Source: Aliiroseovarius sp. F20344 (lineage in GTDB: Bacteria; Pseudomonadota; Alphaproteobacteria; Rhodobacterales; Rhodobacteraceae). Taken from it: a DNA stretch of 64,000 nucleotides. This document shows, piece by piece, positions 26,711 to 35,016 of this stretch; within the stretch, counting starts at the first letter, position 1, and every line of letters starts with the position of its first letter. The notes below the pieces were generated by a model. It ran no database searches and was not told where the DNA came from. It saw only the letters and a list, made by a program, of their open reading frames with translations. A program made the position numbers and the translations under genes. The stretch covers positions 246,549 through 310,548 of the forward strand of contig NZ_JALKBG010000005.1 in the NCBI RefSeq assembly GCF_023016155.1, given 5' to 3'.

Positions 26711-28546
26711 ATGACCTACATCCTTGGTATATCTGGGCTTTATCACGACAGTGCTGCGGCGTTGATCCGTGACGGTGAAATTGTGGCTGCGGCACAGGAA
26801 GAACGATTCACGCGCCAAAAACACGATGCGCGTTTTCCTGAGCACGCAATCAGGTTTGTACTTGAGGAAGCCGGAATCGCGCTTTCTGATGTCGAACATG
26901 TAGCGTTTTATGACAAGCCGTTCCTCAAGTTCGAGCGGCTGTTGGAAACCTATGTTGCAACAGCGCCGAAAGGGTTCGCATCCTTCCGGGTGGCGATGCC
27001 CATCTGGCTGAAGGAAAAGCTGTTTCTACGCAGGTTCTTGGTGAAAGAGCTGCAAAAACTATCGCCTGACTTCGATATGGCACAGCTTTTGTTTGCCGAA
27101 CATCACATCAGCCATGCCGCCAGTGCTTACTATCCCTCGCCATTTGACGAGGCTGTGGTGCTTACCATTGACGGTGTGGGTGAATGGGCGACGACAACGC
27201 TGGGCATTGGGCGCGGAAGCGAGCTGGAGATCCTTAAGGAAATCCACTTCCCGCATTCGCTTGGCCTGCTTTATTCAGCATTCACTCACTACACCGGGTT
27301 CAAGGTAAACTCGGGTGAGTACAAGGTCATGGGATTGGCGCCTTATGGCGTACCCAAGTACAAAGACTTGATCCTTGAAACCATGGTGGATTTGAAAGAG
27401 GACGGGTCATTTAAACTTGATCAGACCTATTTCAACTACACTGCCGGTCTGACGATGACCAACAATGCTTTTGCGAAAGTGTTTGGGGAACCTCATCGCG
27501 CGCCTGAGACCGACCAGCTGACGCAGTTCCACATGGACATCGCCGCTTCGATCCAAGCCGTTACGGAAGAAGTTGTGTTGCGTATGGCCCGCGCGGCGGC
27601 TGCGGAATACGGCATCGAGAATCTGTGTATGGCAGGCGGGGTTGCCTTGAACTGCGTTGCAAACGGCAAAATCCTGCGCGATGGCGCATTCAAACAGCTT
27701 TGGGTGCAGCCCGCAGCGGGCGATGCGGGTGGCGCTGTCGGTACGGCTTTGGCTGCTTGGCATCAAGAACTTGGAAAACCTCGTCCATCGCAAGCTGGCG
27801 ATCGGATGAAGGGTTCTTATCTTGGGCCTTTGTATGAAACCGATCAGATTTGTTCCGAACTGGACAAGCTTGGCGCGGTTTATACCGTGCACTCTCAGGA
27901 CGAGATGATCGAGCAAGCCGCCAGCGCAATTGCGGATGGGAATGCCATCGGATGGTTCCAGGGCCGGATGGAGTTTGGACCGCGAGCTTTAGGGGGACGC
28001 TCGATCCTTGGCGATCCACGCTCGCCTGAGATGCAGAAGACCCTGAACTTGAAGGTAAAGTACCGCGAAAGCTTCCGCCCCTTTGCCCCATCGGTCCTAC
28101 GCGAGGATGTCGGAGACTGGTTCCAGCTGAACGATGACAGCCCATATATGTTGATCGTGGCCGATGTGGTCGAGTCGCGTCGCAAGCCCATGAGCGCCGA
28201 GGAGGAGGCACTATTTGGAATTGAAAAACTGAATGTCCCACGGTCCGAAATTCCGGCCGTGACGCATGTCGACTATTCCGCGCGCATCCAAACCGTGCAT
28301 GCCGATACGAACCCGCTATATCACCAACTGATCTCGCGCTTCAAAGACAAGTCAGGATGCCCGGTGGTTGTGAACACGTCATTCAACGTTCGCGGTGAAC
28401 CGATTGTCTGCACACCCGAAGATGCCTTCCGCTGCTTCATGGGGACCGAAATGGACATGCTTGCCATCGGCAATGTCATTTTACGCAAGCCGGATCAGGA
28501 TCCATCTCTGAAAGAGGATTACACGTCGAAGTACGAATTGGACTAA
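26711..28546 (+). CDS. O-carbamoyltransferase, NodU/SxtI family
   Basis: A 611-residue carbamoyltransferase that transfers the carbamoyl group of carbamoyl phosphate, through a carbamoyl-adenylate, onto a hydroxyl. The N-terminal Kae1-like domain shows ILGISGLYHDSAAALI, AAAQEERFTRQKHDARFP and the metal-binding EHHISHAASAYYPS (His131-His135); the C-terminal domain shows GRMEFGPRALGGRSILGDPR and KYRESFRPFAPSVL. ATG 26711 has AGGGGC just upstream; an in-frame start at 26651 would run through the DUF5989 gene. No acceptor-making genes (nodulation, antibiotic or glycan synthesis) lie nearby, so the acceptor is unknown. Confidence 0.93.
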   Translation: MTYILGISGLYHDSAAALIRDGEIVAAAQEERFTRQKHDARFPEHAIRFVLEEAGIALSDVEHVAFYDKPFLKFERLLETYVATAPKGFASFRVAMPIWLKEKLFLRRFLVKELQKLSPDFDMAQLLFAEHHISHAASAYYPSPFDEAVVLTIDGVGEWATTTLGIGRGSELEILKEIHFPHSLGLLYSAFTHYTGFKVNSGEYKVMGLAPYGVPKYKDLILETMVDLKEDGSFKLDQTYFNYTAGLTMTNNAFAKVFGEPHRAPETDQLTQFHMDIAASIQAVTEEVVLRMARAAAAEYGIENLCMAGGVALNCVANGKILRDGAFKQLWVQPAAGDAGGAVGTALAAWHQELGKPRPSQAGDRMKGSYLGPLYETDQICSELDKLGAVYTVHSQDEMIEQAASAIADGNAIGWFQGRMEFGPRALGGRSILGDPRSPEMQKTLNLKVKYRESFRPFAPSVLREDVGDWFQLNDDSPYMLIVADVVESRRKPMSAEEEALFGIEKLNVPRSEIPAVTHVDYSARIQTVHADTNPLYHQLISRFKDKSGCPVVVNTSFNVRGEPIVCTPEDAFRCFMGTEMDMLAIGNVILRKPDQDPSLKEDYTSKYELD

Positions 28547-28576
28547 GGATTTTAGGTCAAGAATTGGGGGCTGAAT

Positions 28577-29875
28577 ATGATCTCGCGGATTGGGTCAATC
28601 TTGTGTTTCATCGTCGCAGGGTACTTTCTGGCTATTTCCGGATATGCCCTGTTGAACGCTTCAGACTATGCAGTTGGCACCGCAAGATTGATACGATACG
28701 TGATTGCACCCGGCGCAATTGGGGTCGTATTCCTGCTGGTCGCATTGTTCGTGAAAAGCGATCGCAAACTGCTGATCGGGATCTATGCATTTTCGGCGCT
28801 GGTGGCATTGTTTGCCTTTGAAGCTCTTCTGACCTGGCGATCAATTCAAGGAGCTGTCGGGCTCGCTGGATACATTCAAGGTGAAGATGCATCATATGAG
28901 CGCTACAATCGCTCAATTCCACCGTCCTATACTCTAAAGGCGCTGAACCGGGATTTGGGCGCAGGCAACATGTCTGAGATGCTGACCGGTGCAGTCCCCG
29001 GCGAAGAAGTTCTTCTGTGTACGCGGGATAATCAGCCTGTGTCCTACATCGCGGATCGCCACGGATTGCGAAACCCAGATGACGTGCATGATGCGCCAGT
29101 TAAGCTTTTGCTTGTAGGGGATTCCTTTACGGAAGGCATTTGCCTGCCCAATGGTGAAGATATCGCCAGCTACATTCGCGCCGGCGAGCCTGCGATGGTC
29201 AATACTGGAACTCGAGGGGCGGGGCCGCTTTACGAACTTGCGGTTTTGCGCCGGTGGGGTGCGCAGTTGGCGCCTGAACACTCGGTCATCTTCTTCTTTG
29301 AAGGCAATGACTGGCAGAACCTGAAGCGCGAAGGGGACTTTGCATTCTTGAGTGACGCGTTGGATCTAACAAGTCCGGTTGGGCCGGTCATCAGCGAAGT
29401 GAACAGTCCCGAAGCCGTAAAAAGCATCATTGCTGGCTGGTGGAAAGAGCAGAACCAATCACTTGAGGGGTTCCTTGGGCGCCGTTCTTGGCGAAGGAAC
29501 TTTCTGGCGTTGCAACAGTCTGCGCTTGTAATGGGAATTCACTACCCCAAAGCCACGGTGGATAACCCGGATTTCTTAAAGATCTTAAAGGCTGCGCGTA
29601 CCACGGTGGATAAATGGGGTGGTACGCTGACTTTGGTTTATATCCCACAAGTTGACCGATTTGTGGGTCTATTGCCAAGTGCGTCCGTTTATGACGAACT
29701 TCGCGATCTGGTACGGGCTGCTGCGGGCACTGCTGGGCTGGAGTTTGTTGATCTGGTGCCCCTCATTTCCGACCAAGCGTCGCCACGCTCTGTGTACGCA
29801 GCCGATGGGCATTTTAATGCTGTCGGGGCCAAGTTAACCGCCGAAGCGGTGCTATCGCATTTGAACAAGTATTAG
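28577..29875 (+). CDS. Membrane-anchored SGNH/GDSL hydrolase-like protein
   Basis: A 432-residue protein. Three hydrophobic segments (about 5-27, 42-60 and 68-86) precede an extracytoplasmic SGNH domain: GDSFTEG with Ser183, GTRGAGPLYELAVL (block II glycine), FFFEGNDWQN with Asn244, and DGHFNAVGAKLTAEA with Asp410 and His412. All four SGNH residues are present. Members act as esterases or acetyltransferase-like enzymes on polysaccharides; some are AlgJ/AlgX-like. It begins 30 bases after the carbamoyltransferase stop, so it is probably in the same operon, suggesting a substrate with ester or acyl groups at the cell surface. Its exact reaction is unknown. Confidence 0.83.
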   Translation: MISRIGSILCFIVAGYFLAISGYALLNASDYAVGTARLIRYVIAPGAIGVVFLLVALFVKSDRKLLIGIYAFSALVALFAFEALLTWRSIQGAVGLAGYIQGEDASYERYNRSIPPSYTLKALNRDLGAGNMSEMLTGAVPGEEVLLCTRDNQPVSYIADRHGLRNPDDVHDAPVKLLLVGDSFTEGICLPNGEDIASYIRAGEPAMVNTGTRGAGPLYELAVLRRWGAQLAPEHSVIFFFEGNDWQNLKREGDFAFLSDALDLTSPVGPVISEVNSPEAVKSIIAGWWKEQNQSLEGFLGRRSWRRNFLALQQSALVMGIHYPKATVDNPDFLKILKAARTTVDKWGGTLTLVYIPQVDRFVGLLPSASVYDELRDLVRAAAGTAGLEFVDLVPLISDQASPRSVYAADGHFNAVGAKLTAEAVLSHLNKY

Positions 29876-29877
29876 GA

Positions 29878-30318
29878 TTAAAGCCGCGCTTTTCTACGCA
29901 CAAATTGCTCAATCGCTGGAGCTGGAACTGCGCCCGCCTGACGTGCAATCTCTTTCCCGTTTTGAAACAAGATCAGCGCGGGAATGCCGCGAATGCCGAA
30001 TTTGCCCGATACATTTGGGTGATCTTCGGTATTGATTTTCGCAAACCTGGCCTGAGGAGAAATTGAGCGTGCAGCCTGTTCAAAGGCAGGGGCCATCATC
30101 CGACATGGTCCACACCATGGCGCCCAGAAATCTACCAGAAGCGGGACATCATCGTTGCGTTGAGCTTTGGCCAATGTAGCAGGGTCCAGTGCGCGAACCT
30201 TGCCGTCGTTTAAGCGAGCGCCGCAGGTGCCGCATTTTGCACCGGCTGAGAGTTTGTCAGCAGGTACGCGATTCACCGCGCTGCATTCTAGGCAGGTCAT
30301 TTTCAGGGCAGAGGACAT
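29878..30318 (-). CDS. trxC: Thioredoxin TrxC
   Basis: Thioredoxin 2, a cytoplasmic disulfide reductase with a zinc-binding N-terminal extension. The 146-residue product has two CxxC pairs (CLEC and CGTC, residues about 10-31) that bind Zn2+, and the active-site WCGPC. The C-terminal half has FGIRGIPALILFQNGKEIARQAGA. The zinc domain is linked to oxidative-stress use. I place the start at ATG 30318, six bases after GGAG; ATG 30321 and a longer start at 30330 are possible. Its 3' end lies two bases from the convergent SGNH stop. Confidence 0.94.
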   Translation of the reverse strand: MSSALKMTCLECSAVNRVPADKLSAGAKCGTCGARLNDGKVRALDPATLAKAQRNDDVPLLVDFWAPWCGPCRMMAPAFEQAARSISPQARFAKINTEDHPNVSGKFGIRGIPALILFQNGKEIARQAGAVPAPAIEQFVRRKARL

Positions 30319-30378
30319 CATGGACTCCATTCATATATCGCAAACCGCATATGTGTCGTGCCCGTTACAAGGTCAAGG

Positions 30379-30804
30379 TCAGACCGTGCTAAGAAGGATG
30401 CTGGTTTCGCTGTTGGTTATCCCCTCAACCACGCGCACTTCCCGCAAAACGCGATCAAAATCAGGCAAGCTTTCTGCGGTGAGCTGCGCAACCAAGTCCC
30501 ATTTGCCGTTTGTCGAGTGCAAGGACCTTAATTCAGGTAGTCCACGTAAACGCTTGATCACCGAAAGCGTTGATCTTCCTGACACCTCGATCATCATGAT
30601 TGCCTGCACCCCATCTGGCCCATGATCTTCCCGCGCACGGATTGTGAAACCGAGGACGGCCCCACTGTCCTGCAGTCGGTCCAGCCGGGCCTGTACGGTG
30701 GCGCGGGTGACGCCAAGAATCGTTGCCAGTTTAGAAACCGGCGCACGTCCATCTTCGCGCAGGATTGCGATTAGGTTTCGATCGAGGTCATCAAAAATGT
30801 GCAT
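30379..30804 (-). CDS. Lrp/AsnC family transcriptional regulator
   Basis: A 141-residue regulator. The N-terminal winged HTH (DDLDRNLIAILREDGRAPVSK, LGVTRATVQARLDRLQ) is followed by the RAM/ligand domain (VQAIMMIEVSGRSTLSVIKRL, GKWDLVAQLTAESLPDFDRVLREV). Lrp/AsnC proteins sense amino acids and often control divergent catabolic genes; the arginine/citrulline operon starts 127 bases away on the other strand, so an arginine- or ornithine-responsive activator is the natural inference. The start ATG 30804 matches the family; an in-frame ATG at 30831 is possible. The start codon region overlaps a possible operator. Confidence 0.9.
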   Translation of the reverse strand: MHIFDDLDRNLIAILREDGRAPVSKLATILGVTRATVQARLDRLQDSGAVLGFTIRAREDHGPDGVQAIMMIEVSGRSTLSVIKRLRGLPELRSLHSTNGKWDLVAQLTAESLPDFDRVLREVRVVEGITNSETSILLSTV

Positions 30805-30930
30805 AGCAAAATGGTAAACAACTATGATCAAAATAGCAAAAAATATCTACCATAATGAATATTTAGATCATTATCTATGAAAACATGTAAATGTTAAGCT
30901 CGGGTATTCCTCAGGACAATGAGAGCAGAA
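30805..30930. promoter_or_regulatory. AT-rich divergent regulatory region, possible Lrp sites
   Basis: The gap between the Lrp gene and ctlX is strikingly AT-rich against the flanking genes. ATAGCAAA occurs at about 30803 and again at 30833, 30 bases apart (about three helical turns); TGATCA and AGATCAT elements lie between and after them, and AACAT-GTAA-ATGTT (30882-30895) forms an inverted repeat. These fit the diffuse, phased sites of Lrp-type regulators, but I cannot identify a consensus or the promoter -10/-35 elements with confidence. Confidence 0.45.
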
Positions 30931-31887
30931 ATGCCCCAAACCTCGCTTCAGGCACCAAGTGCCGTGATCATGATACGGCCCCATCATTTTCGCCCCAACA
31001 CGCAAACTGCGCGTGACAATGGATTTCAGGTGTCCGCTCCAAAGGGGGGCGAGGCTGATCTGTCTAAGCGGGCATTTGAAGAGGTGACCACAGCGGTTGA
31101 GGCTCTCCGTTGCGAAGGGGTTGAAGTGAACCTTTTTGAAGATCCACGCGATGACCGGCCCGATGCCGTGTTCCCAAACAACTGGTTTTCGACCCATCCG
31201 GGTGGGCATGTTGCGGTTTATCCCATGTACTCGCAGAACCGTCGGATTGAGCGGCGTCAGGATGTGCTCGAAATGCTAAAGGCGCGCTACCGCGTGCAGG
31301 ACATCATTGATTATTCGGGCTTGGAACAAGACGCGCTGTATCTGGAAGGGACCGGCGCGATGGTTCTGGATCACGTTGAACGCGTGGCCTATGCCGCACG
31401 CTCGAAACGCACCAGCGAGGTGTTGTTGGAGCGGTTTTGCACGCATTTTAACTATGAACCCATGGTGTTTGATGCCCATGATGCGCAGGGGCTTCCGATC
31501 TATCATACGAATGTGCTGATGTGTGTGGGCACGGATGTCGCGTTGATCGGGTTGGACACGATCTTGGACGCTGGCCGGCGGGAAGAGCTGCGCAAGCGTC
31601 TCGCACATAATGGGCGAGATGTGATTGAGCTGAGCCACGACCAAATTGCGAATTTCGCCGGGAATGCCATCGAACTGCAGGGCAAAGACGGGCGCCTTCT
31701 GGCGATGTCTCGCCGCGCGTTTGATGCACTGTCGCCTGAACAGCGCGGGCGGATTGAAGCACATCTGAAGATCCTGCCATTGGACATTCCCACCATCGAA
31801 ATGGCGGGCGGATCGGTGCGCTGTACCATTGCGGGCATTCACCTTAGCCCACGACCCAACCCCGAAACCGAAGGAGAAGCTGCATGA
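30931..31887 (+). CDS. ctlX: Citrulline utilisation hydrolase CtlX (amidinotransferase superfamily)
   Basis: A 318-residue hydrolase of the guanidine-modifying (arginine-deiminase/amidinotransferase) fold. Its N-terminal RPHHFRPNTQTARDNGFQ and DAVFPNNWFSTHPGGHVAVYPMYS segments, the TGAMVLDHVERVAYAARS block, the QIANFAGNAIELQGKDGR stretch and the catalytic Cys in GGSVRCTIAGIHL are typical of CtlX. CtlX proteins are proposed to hydrolyse citrulline to ornithine; arginine deiminase-like chemistry is the general type. The first gene of a coupled run with arginase and ornithine cyclodeaminase (four-base overlap). ATG 30931 has GAGAGCAG upstream; ATG 30919 is an alternative. Confidence 0.84.
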   Translation: MPQTSLQAPSAVIMIRPHHFRPNTQTARDNGFQVSAPKGGEADLSKRAFEEVTTAVEALRCEGVEVNLFEDPRDDRPDAVFPNNWFSTHPGGHVAVYPMYSQNRRIERRQDVLEMLKARYRVQDIIDYSGLEQDALYLEGTGAMVLDHVERVAYAARSKRTSEVLLERFCTHFNYEPMVFDAHDAQGLPIYHTNVLMCVGTDVALIGLDTILDAGRREELRKRLAHNGRDVIELSHDQIANFAGNAIELQGKDGRLLAMSRRAFDALSPEQRGRIEAHLKILPLDIPTIEMAGGSVRCTIAGIHLSPRPNPETEGEAA

Positions 31888-32813
31888 CCAATATCCATCT
31901 GCTTGGCGTGCCCATGGAGGAAGGCGCAGGACGCCGGGGCTGTATCATGGGTCCGGACGCCTATCGAACCGCTGGGCTGACCGAAGAACTGGCCGCGCTG
32001 GGCCACCCCGTCACCGATTTGGGCGATGCCGCGCGCGACACCGTGGACGCGATCCATACCGATCACGACCATCTGAAATTCCTGCCCGAGGTCGCGGGCT
32101 GGACCCGTAGCCTGCACCGGCACGCTTTTGATTTGGCCAAGCAGGACGTGCTGCCGATCTATATGGGGGGCGACCACGCTTTGGCCTTGGGGACCGTTAC
32201 AGGGCACGTGGCCGCCGCTGCCGAAATCGGTCGCCCGCAATTCGTTCTTTGGCTGGATGCGCATTCCGATTTTAACACGCCCGCCAGTTCGCCCAGCGGC
32301 AACATCCACGGTATGCCGATGGCATTTGCCTGTGGGCTGGATGGCTTCCCGGATCTGTTGGGCAAGCCGCTGCCAGCGCAGCTTGATCCGACGAAACTGT
32401 GTATGTTGGGCTTGCGGTCGGTGGATCGCGGCGAACGCGAGCTTTTGCAGTCCTCAGGTGTGCAAGCGCATGACATGCGCGCAATTGATGAACATGGCAT
32501 CGTGACGCTTCTGCGCCCTTTCCTTGATCAAGTTGCGCAGGCAAACGGGCTTTTGCACGTCAGTCTTGATGTCGATTTCATTGAACCCGATATTGCCCCT
32601 GCCGTTGGCACAACTGTCCCCGGTGGTGCCACCTTCCGCGAGGCGCATCTGATCATGGAGATGTTGCATGACAGCGGGTTGATGACGTCGCTCGATCTGG
32701 TCGAGCTGAACCCCTTCCTTGACGAACGTGGCCGCACCGCGCGGCTGATGGTTGATCTTACGGCAAGCCTATTTGGCCGCCGCGTGCTTGACCGTTTCAC
32801 CACCAGCTATTGA
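31884..32813 (+). CDS. rocF: Arginase
   Basis: Arginase hydrolyses arginine to ornithine and urea with a dinuclear Mn2+ centre. The 309-residue sequence has the metal-binding motifs GGDHALALG, WLDAHSDFNTPASSPSGNIHG and SLDVDFIEPDIAPAVGTTVPGG, plus RSVDRGERELL. The product feeds the adjacent ornithine cyclodeaminase to make proline, so the three genes convert arginine and citrulline to proline with ammonia or urea released. The ATG overlaps the ctlX stop by four bases and precedes ocd by nine bases. Confidence 0.95.
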   Translation: MTNIHLLGVPMEEGAGRRGCIMGPDAYRTAGLTEELAALGHPVTDLGDAARDTVDAIHTDHDHLKFLPEVAGWTRSLHRHAFDLAKQDVLPIYMGGDHALALGTVTGHVAAAAEIGRPQFVLWLDAHSDFNTPASSPSGNIHGMPMAFACGLDGFPDLLGKPLPAQLDPTKLCMLGLRSVDRGERELLQSSGVQAHDMRAIDEHGIVTLLRPFLDQVAQANGLLHVSLDVDFIEPDIAPAVGTTVPGGATFREAHLIMEMLHDSGLMTSLDLVELNPFLDERGRTARLMVDLTASLFGRRVLDRFTTSY

Positions 32814-32822
32814 GGCTCAAAT

Positions 32823-33872
32823 ATGCCCCCACTTCCCTCTGAACTAGCCTATGTCCCCTTCGTGTCGGTCGAACACATGATGGGTCTGGTCCACCATATC
32901 GGCATTGAAACAGTCCTGCGCGAGTTGGCAGCCGAAATCGAGAATGATTTCAAGCGTTGGGAGCTTTTCGACAAAACCCCGCGTGTGGCCAGCCATTCGG
33001 ATGTTGGCGTGATCGAGCTGATGCCGACCTCGGACGGCGAGATGTATGGATTCAAATATGTGAACGGCCACCCCAAGAACACGAAAGAGGGGCTGCAAAC
33101 CGTGACAGCCTTTGGTCTTCTGGCCGACGTGAACTCGGGCTACCCGCAGCTTCTGTCCGAGATGACAGTCCTGACCGCCCTGCGCACGGCTGCCACCAGC
33201 GCGATGGTAGCGAAACATCTAGCGCCCAAAGGGGCAAAGACGATGGCGATGATCGGCAATGGCGCGCAGTCTGAATTCCAGTGCCTGGCCTTCAAAGCGA
33301 TCTGCGGTATCGATACCGTGCGGCTTTATGACATCGACCCGGTGGCGACTGATAAGGCCGCGCGTAATCTGAAGGGCCACGGGCTGCACGTCGTATCCTG
33401 CAAAACCGGCGAGGAAAGCATGGAAGGGGCTGAGATCATCACAACCTGCACCGCCGACAAGCAGTATGCCACGATCCTGACCGATAACATGGTCGGCGAA
33501 GGTGTGCATATCAACGCCATCGGCGGAGACTGTCCCGGCAAGACAGAGCTGCACAAAGACATCCTGTTGCGTTCGAAAATCTTTGTGGAGTACCCGGAGC
33601 AGACCTGGGTCGAAGGCGAGATCCAGCAGCTTGAAAAAGACCACCCGATCACCGAGATGTGGCAGGTGATTACCGGTAAAACGCAAGGGCGAACGGATGA
33701 CAAGCAAATCACTTTGTTTGACAGCGTGGGCTTCGCGATCGAAGACTTCTCAGCGCTCCGCTATATCTCGAAAGCGATTGAGGGCACAGCCTATTTCACG
33801 CGGCTGGACATGTTGGCGGATCCGGATGATCCTCGCGATTTGTTTGGCATGTTGGAACGTTCGAAAGCGTAG
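32823..33872 (+). CDS. ocd: Ornithine cyclodeaminase
   Basis: Ornithine cyclodeaminase converts L-ornithine to L-proline and ammonia with bound NAD+. The 349-residue product is of the mu-crystallin fold: FKRWELFDKTPRVASHSDVGVIELMPT, KYVNGHPKNTKEGLQTVTAFG, LTALRTAATSAMVAKHLAPKGAK, the nucleotide-binding AMIGNGAQSEFQCLAFKAICG, and AIGGDCPGKTELHKDILLRSK. These match bacterial OCD rather than the longer lysine cyclodeaminase. Last gene of the arginine run and followed by a strong terminator-like repeat. Confidence 0.94.
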   Translation: MPPLPSELAYVPFVSVEHMMGLVHHIGIETVLRELAAEIENDFKRWELFDKTPRVASHSDVGVIELMPTSDGEMYGFKYVNGHPKNTKEGLQTVTAFGLLADVNSGYPQLLSEMTVLTALRTAATSAMVAKHLAPKGAKTMAMIGNGAQSEFQCLAFKAICGIDTVRLYDIDPVATDKAARNLKGHGLHVVSCKTGEESMEGAEIITTCTADKQYATILTDNMVGEGVHINAIGGDCPGKTELHKDILLRSKIFVEYPEQTWVEGEIQQLEKDHPITEMWQVITGKTQGRTDDKQITLFDSVGFAIEDFSALRYISKAIEGTAYFTRLDMLADPDDPRDLFGMLERSKA

Positions 33873-33889
33873 CGAACTCTGAAACGAAG

Positions 33890-33924
33890 AAGGGGCGCGA
33901 ACCGATTTGGTCCGCGCCCCTTTT
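33890..33924. terminator. Bidirectional terminator between ocd and gcvH
   Basis: An inverted repeat (AAGGGGCGCGaACC / GGTcCGCGCCCCTT, loop GATTT) follows the ocd stop by 17 bases, with TTTT after the plus-strand arm and AA before it, and lies just after the convergent gcvH stop at 33940. It can serve both transcripts. Confidence 0.75.
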
Positions 33925-33939
33925 CATGAATTGGTGTAA

Positions 33940-34299
33940 TCAGGCGATGAAATCTTTGTAGCCAGCTTCGTCCATGTAATCGTCCAGCGGGCTGGTGTCG
34001 GACGCTTTGATCTTGAACAGCCAAGCATCTCCCTCCGGGTCGTCGTTGACCTTGCCGGGTTCGTCCACCATGGTTTCGTTCACTTCAGTGATCTCGCCGT
34101 CCAGCGGGCTTAGAATGTCGGATGCGGCTTTCACGCTTTCGATCACCACAACCTCGTCATCCTTTGAAACTGTGTCGCCTGCTTCGGGCAGTTCCAGAAA
34201 AACCACGTCGCCCAGCTGTTCTGCCGCGTGCGCGGTGATGCCAACCACGTAAACGCCGTCCTCTTCGCGCAGCCATTCGTGTTCTTCGGTGTATTTCAT
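33940..34299 (-). CDS. gcvH: Glycine cleavage system H protein
   Basis: GcvH carries the aminomethyl group on a lipoyl-lysine between the P and T proteins. The 119-residue product has HEWLREEDGVYVVGITAHAAEQLGDVVF and the lipoylation site VVVIESVKAASDILSP, with the Lys at about residue 61. I start at ATG 34299: GAGGAG lies eight bases upstream, while the longer GTG at 34308 overlaps that Shine-Dalgarno. gcvT and gcvP are not adjacent, so they lie elsewhere in the genome. Confidence 0.96.
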   Translation of the reverse strand: MKYTEEHEWLREEDGVYVVGITAHAAEQLGDVVFLELPEAGDTVSKDDEVVVIESVKAASDILSPLDGEITEVNETMVDEPGKVNDDPEGDAWLFKIKASDTSPLDDYMDEAGYKDFIA

Positions 34300-34395
34300 T
34301 TGGGTCACTCCTCAGGGATTTAAACCGACCGTAGCGCTGCCCGCACGTGGCGGCAAGAGCTTGTGTCCAACGGCATGCAGGTGCAGGTTGGGCGC

Positions 34396-35016
34396 ATGAG
34401 CGATACCACAGGCGACCCGCATTTCTTCGGTTATGGTTCCTTGGTGAACCGTCAAACGCACAGCTATGACAACCCGCGTGCAGCGCGCGTCACCGGGTGG
34501 CACCGTGCGTGGCGTCGGTCGCCGCATCGGGCGCTGTGCTACCTGACGGCAGTGCCAGACAGTGCAGACTATATTGAAGGGTTGATTGCTTCAGTCCCAA
34601 GTGCAGATTGGGGCGCACTGGATCAACGTGAACACGCGTATGCACGGGTCGCGTTGGGATCTGAGATAAGCCATGATGGAGGTGATCTGGATGTGGCGAT
34701 CTACGCGATTGCGCCTGGCGATCACCTGCCGCCAACTGAAGAGAACCCAGTTCTGCTGAGTTACCTTGACGTGGTGGTGCAGGGTTACTTCCGCGAGTTT
34801 GGCCTCGACGGCGTAACTCACTTCTTTGAGACGACAGAAGGCTGGAACGCGCCGATCCTGAACGACCGTTCCGATCCAATTTATCCGCGTGCGCAGATGC
34901 TGTCTGCGGAAGAAATCGCGCTTGTGGACGAGGGCCTCTCGCGCTTATCGGCGGTTGTGAAAGAGCGAGATGAGACGGGTCTGTCGTTGGAACGGATGCG
35001 CGGCACCGGGGCATAG
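34396..35016 (+). CDS. Gamma-glutamylcyclotransferase-like (AIG2/GGCT) protein
   Basis: A 206-residue protein of the GGCT fold, which cyclises gamma-glutamyl amino acids to 5-oxoproline or acts as an amine cyclotransferase. The signature PHFFGYGSLVNRQT occurs at the start, followed by a candidate catalytic Glu in LDQREHAYARV and YLDVVVQGYFREFG. ATG 34396 is preceded by GGCGC and lies upstream of the family N-terminus; an upstream in-frame GTG-type extension to 34363 lacks a good ribosome-binding site. The last 72 bases overlap the convergent MATE gene, so both C-termini share DNA. Confidence 0.82.
   Translation: MSDTTGDPHFFGYGSLVNRQTHSYDNPRAARVTGWHRAWRRSPHRALCYLTAVPDSADYIEGLIASVPSADWGALDQREHAYARVALGSEISHDGGDLDVAIYAIAPGDHLPPTEENPVLLSYLDVVVQGYFREFGLDGVTHFFETTEGWNAPILNDRSDPIYPRAQMLSAEEIALVDEGLSRLSAVVKERDETGLSLERMRGTGA

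Noticed and set aside
34300..34395. Possible glycine riboswitch upstream of gcvH
   Set aside because: The gap is under 100 bases and shows no tandem riboswitch-like stem arrangement.
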